A stretch of 7,567 nucleotides of DNA from Bdellovibrionaceae bacterium UBA5009 (GTDB lineage: Bacteria > Bdellovibrionota > Bdellovibrionia > Bdellovibrionales > Bdellovibrionaceae): assembly GCA_002396665.1 (NCBI GenBank), contig DGYJ01000029.1, positions 4,076-11,642 of the forward strand. The letters are read 5' to 3'. The notes below the pieces were generated by a model that saw nothing but the letters and a program-made list of their open reading frames with translations, was not told where the DNA came from and searched no databases. A program made the translations under genes and the position numbers. Numbering within the stretch: the first letter of the stretch is position 1; every line of letters starts with the position of its first letter. Positions 5,929 through 7,567 of this stretch are shown here, in pieces.

Positions 5929-6789
5929 TTAAATTTTTCTAGTTTTCTTAAGTAAAAAAGCAAATGCTGCTGCTGTGAAAAACATTAAAACACTATAGGT
6001 TGCAGCAGGGACAGCGATTTGTGTTGATCCTAAGACTGAAATTGCAACAAACAAAGCAAGAGTTCCATTGTGAATTCCTATTTCGAAAGAAATTGCAGTG
6101 GCTTGATTGTGGTTAATTTTTAATAGAGTTGGTACGATATACCCTAACCCTAGACTTAAAATATTAAAGGATAGTACTGCCCAGCCGATCTGATTGATGT
6201 TGTCAGCAATAAGATTCCATTCTTTTGAGACTGCTCCAATGACAATTGTGGCCAGTGCGAAAATTGAAAAAAATCTGACTGGACGATCCATTTTTAAGGC
6301 GAAGGAAGTTTTTTTTGATCGCACAAGCATGCCGATTCCAACAGGAATAAGAATGAGTAAAAAAACCTCTACCATTTTTGAAAACTGAAGCCCAATGTTT
6401 TGATCTTTTTCGGCGAAGACATTGATCGCAAGGCCTGTGAGTAGTGGAAGAGTGATCGCCGTGAGGGCGCTATTGATAGCGGTCAATGTTAGATTTAAGG
6501 CGACATCACCATTGGAAAGGTGGGAATAAATATTAGATGTTGCCCCGCCAGGGCTTGCGGCCAGCAGAATCAAGCCAATGGCAAACTCTGTCTGAAGTTG
6601 AAAAAGATAGCAAAGTGTGAAGGCAAATGCCGGTAGAATAAAGGTCTGACAAATAAGACCGACAAGCACAGGTTTTGGAAACGAGACAATCCTTTTGAAG
6701 TCAGCTAAAGTCAGTGAAAGACCAAGTCCAAACATAATAAGGATAAGAACTATCGGTAAGGCAATGGTAGAAACAAATGATATATTCAT
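5929..6789 (-). CDS. Bile acid:sodium symporter (SBF/BASS) family transporter
   Basis: A 286-residue inner-membrane protein with nine to ten hydrophobic segments over its full length, the usual size of the bacterial SBF/BASS family. These proteins import organic anions, such as bile acid-like compounds, pantoate or keto acids, with sodium. Family motifs are present: the N-terminal GLGLSL segment (21-26), the crossover SPGGATSN motif (79-86, with S85 and N86 at the sodium site) followed by a polar NGD and an LTLTAINS helix, and the second-repeat E236-I-G-I-H240-N241-G motif. In many homologues position 240 is Gln; His occurs here. The C-terminus is a short basic tail (KKTRKI). The start ATG at 6789 is preceded only by a weak AGG, about 11 bases away. 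It is a single gene, convergent with the barrel operon, and the substrate cannot be deduced. Confidence 0.9.
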   Translation of the reverse strand: MNISFVSTIALPIVLILIMFGLGLSLTLADFKRIVSFPKPVLVGLICQTFILPAFAFTLCYLFQLQTEFAIGLILLAASPGGATSNIYSHLSNGDVALNLTLTAINSALTAITLPLLTGLAINVFAEKDQNIGLQFSKMVEVFLLILIPVGIGMLVRSKKTSFALKMDRPVRFFSIFALATIVIGAVSKEWNLIADNINQIGWAVLSFNILSLGLGYIVPTLLKINHNQATAISFEIGIHNGTLALFVAISVLGSTQIAVPAATYSVLMFFTAAAFAFLLKKTRKI

Positions 6790-6857
6790 AGATTCTAGCC
6801 TAATAGAATTTAATTAAATCGCAATGAAATTAGCATAGATTTATTGGTAGTGTAAAA

Positions 6858-7023
6858 ATGGAAAATGTGATTTCTAATCTATTGGTGGCGATCAGCCTGG
6901 TTTTAGGTTCGGGGGGTCTCGATCAAGTGTCTGCATGACGAGGTTCACATCATGACCATAAAAAAATTGATGAAGCCCCAGTCGTCACTGTCTGAGTTTA
7001 GCTGCAAACTGACAAGAAAGTGA
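6858..7023 (+). pseudogene. Remnant of a small secreted protein gene, interrupted
   Basis: ATG 6858 opens 26 codons that read like a signal peptide (MENVISNLLVAISLVLGSGG) and stop at TGA 6936. Two continuations exist. In the same frame, reading past that TGA gives RGSHHDHKKIDEAPVVTV before another TGA at 6993. Alternatively, a one-base shift at the GGGGGG run 6911-6916 opens a frame that continues for about 36 codons, including SEFSCKLTRK, to TGA 7021-7023. That last stop is followed by a terminator-like hairpin 12 bases later. This looks like a decayed or frameshifted gene of about 55 codons, which may also reflect a sequencing error at the G run. The start lacks a good Shine-Dalgarno site. 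It is also possible that only the 26-residue peptide is made, or that nothing here is translated. Confidence 0.35.
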
Positions 7024-7035
7024 TTTTATGCAGAT

Positions 7036-7064
7036 CTGCCCAGATTTTTAGACCGGGCAGTTTT
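7036..7064 (+). terminator. Possible intrinsic terminator
   Basis: CTGCCC (7036-7041) and GGGCAG (7055-7060) form a six-pair GC-rich stem around a 13-base loop, followed by TTTT at 7061-7064. It lies just after the last stop of the decayed small gene. The T run is short, so efficiency may be low. On the minus strand no U tract follows, so it is less likely to serve the gene at 7079. Confidence 0.45.
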
Positions 7065-7078
7065 GAGATGAGTAATGG

Positions 7079-7567
7079 TTAATGTATTTTAAAATAATAG
7101 CAGGCGAAAATTAAATTTCCATTAGCGTCATTAGCGAGTCCAACTATATATGGACCCGATTTTCTGAAAAAAACAGCTTCCTTAGTTTCATAGTTAAGAA
7201 CATAAGTGCGAGAATCCTGTATATTTACTGGAAGCCTCCAAGTCGCGATATTCGTATCTGTGATCAGGATTGAATCAGCATCATAATAAGAGGGAGCAAG
7301 GTTAGAATATCGCTGCAATACAGCGCTAAATTTTTCGACGGGTGCTACGATAGGTCCTACATCTGTCGTTGTTTTTGTAGCTGTTAAATACGTTGCTGTA
7401 GGATCATTGGGCTGACTGATGGTAAAACAACGTCCTGAAGCAATTCGGTTAGTAACTGTATTTAAATCTGGCAATGTTCCACTTTCGTATAAAGAACGAA
7501 TTTTATCAAAAATAGATACTCCATGTGCTTTATCCAGGTCTGTTTGGTCGGCTAACGTAGGATTAAA
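7079..7567 (-). CDS. 3' part of an unrecognised gene running off the right edge
   Basis: The minus-strand frame is open from the window edge at 7567 to TAA 7081-7079, giving the last 162 residues; the start lies outside. A TTG at 7474 could be read as a start but the frame continues upstream for another 31 coding codons (FNPTLADQTDLDKAHGVSIF and onward), so it is internal. The visible part begins with a helical segment (FDKIRSLYESGTLPDLNTVTNR), then SGRCFTISQP, a Thr-rich stretch, and a C-terminal half of alternating strands (RTYVLNYETKEAVFFRKSGP, NLIFACYYFKIH). The two cysteines (in SGRCF and FACYY) could pair in an exported protein. I do not recognise the family. The gene ends about 20 bases from the hairpin at 7036-7060. 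Confidence 0.7.
   Translation of the reverse strand, partial: FNPTLADQTDLDKAHGVSIFDKIRSLYESGTLPDLNTVTNRIASGRCFTISQPNDPTATYLTATKTTTDVGPIVAPVEKFSAVLQRYSNLAPSYYDADSILITDTNIATWRLPVNIQDSRTYVLNYETKEAVFFRKSGPYIVGLANDANGNLIFACYYFKIH

Noticed and set aside
5906..5945. A/T-rich stretch between the barrel and transporter genes as a bidirectional terminator
   Set aside because: It has T runs on both strands but no GC-containing stem, so an intrinsic terminator cannot be supported.
6194..6388. Plus-strand ORF inside the SBF transporter
   Set aside because: It is antisense to a complete family member with intact motifs.
6936..6938. TGA at 6936 read as selenocysteine
   Set aside because: There is no conserved selenoprotein motif around it, and a decayed or frameshifted gene explains the pattern more simply.
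7472..7474. TTG at 7474 as the start of the rightmost gene
   Set aside because: The same frame stays open with plausible coding sequence to the window edge, so the TTG is an internal Leu codon.

Overview
The window joins two regions of different character. Positions 1 to about 1792 hold a tightly packed run of short plus-strand genes. They are AGA/AGG- and AAA/GAA-rich, use stop/start overlaps (ATGA, GTGA, TAATG) and lack Shine-Dalgarno motifs. The run includes a small GT-A type glycosyltransferase, a two-helix membrane peptide and a DUF1367-like phage protein. This looks like an accessory module of a phage or prophage. The missing Shine-Dalgarno sites and A-rich leaders would fit a Bacteroidota-type host, but that is inference.

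From about 1798 onward the sequence looks like an ordinary Gram-negative chromosome. It carries a membrane sensor histidine kinase (1798-2823, +), a large von Willebrand factor A lipoprotein converging on it (2817-4499, -), and a divergent two-gene operon. That operon encodes a secreted Arg/Glu-repeat protein (4725-5087) and, through a TAATG overlap, an outer-membrane beta-barrel candidate (5087-5905). A bile acid:sodium symporter family transporter (5929-6789, -) follows, then a decayed small gene with its own terminator-like hairpin (6858-7064). Last is the 3' part of an unrecognised gene that runs off the right edge (7079-7567, -). The Ig-like plus VWA lipoprotein and the classical Shine-Dalgarno sites are reminiscent of Bdellovibrio-type predatory bacteria, but no marker gene proves the lineage.

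The genes do not form one obvious pathway. The clearest functional unit is the 4725-5905 operon, which probably makes an envelope pair: a highly charged, probably helical periplasmic protein and its outer-membrane partner. The points most worth following up are the abrupt change near position 1795 (real integration boundary or assembly chimera), the charged repeat protein with its coupled barrel, and the broken small gene at 6858-7023. I found no tRNA, rRNA, CRISPR array, transposase or integrase.
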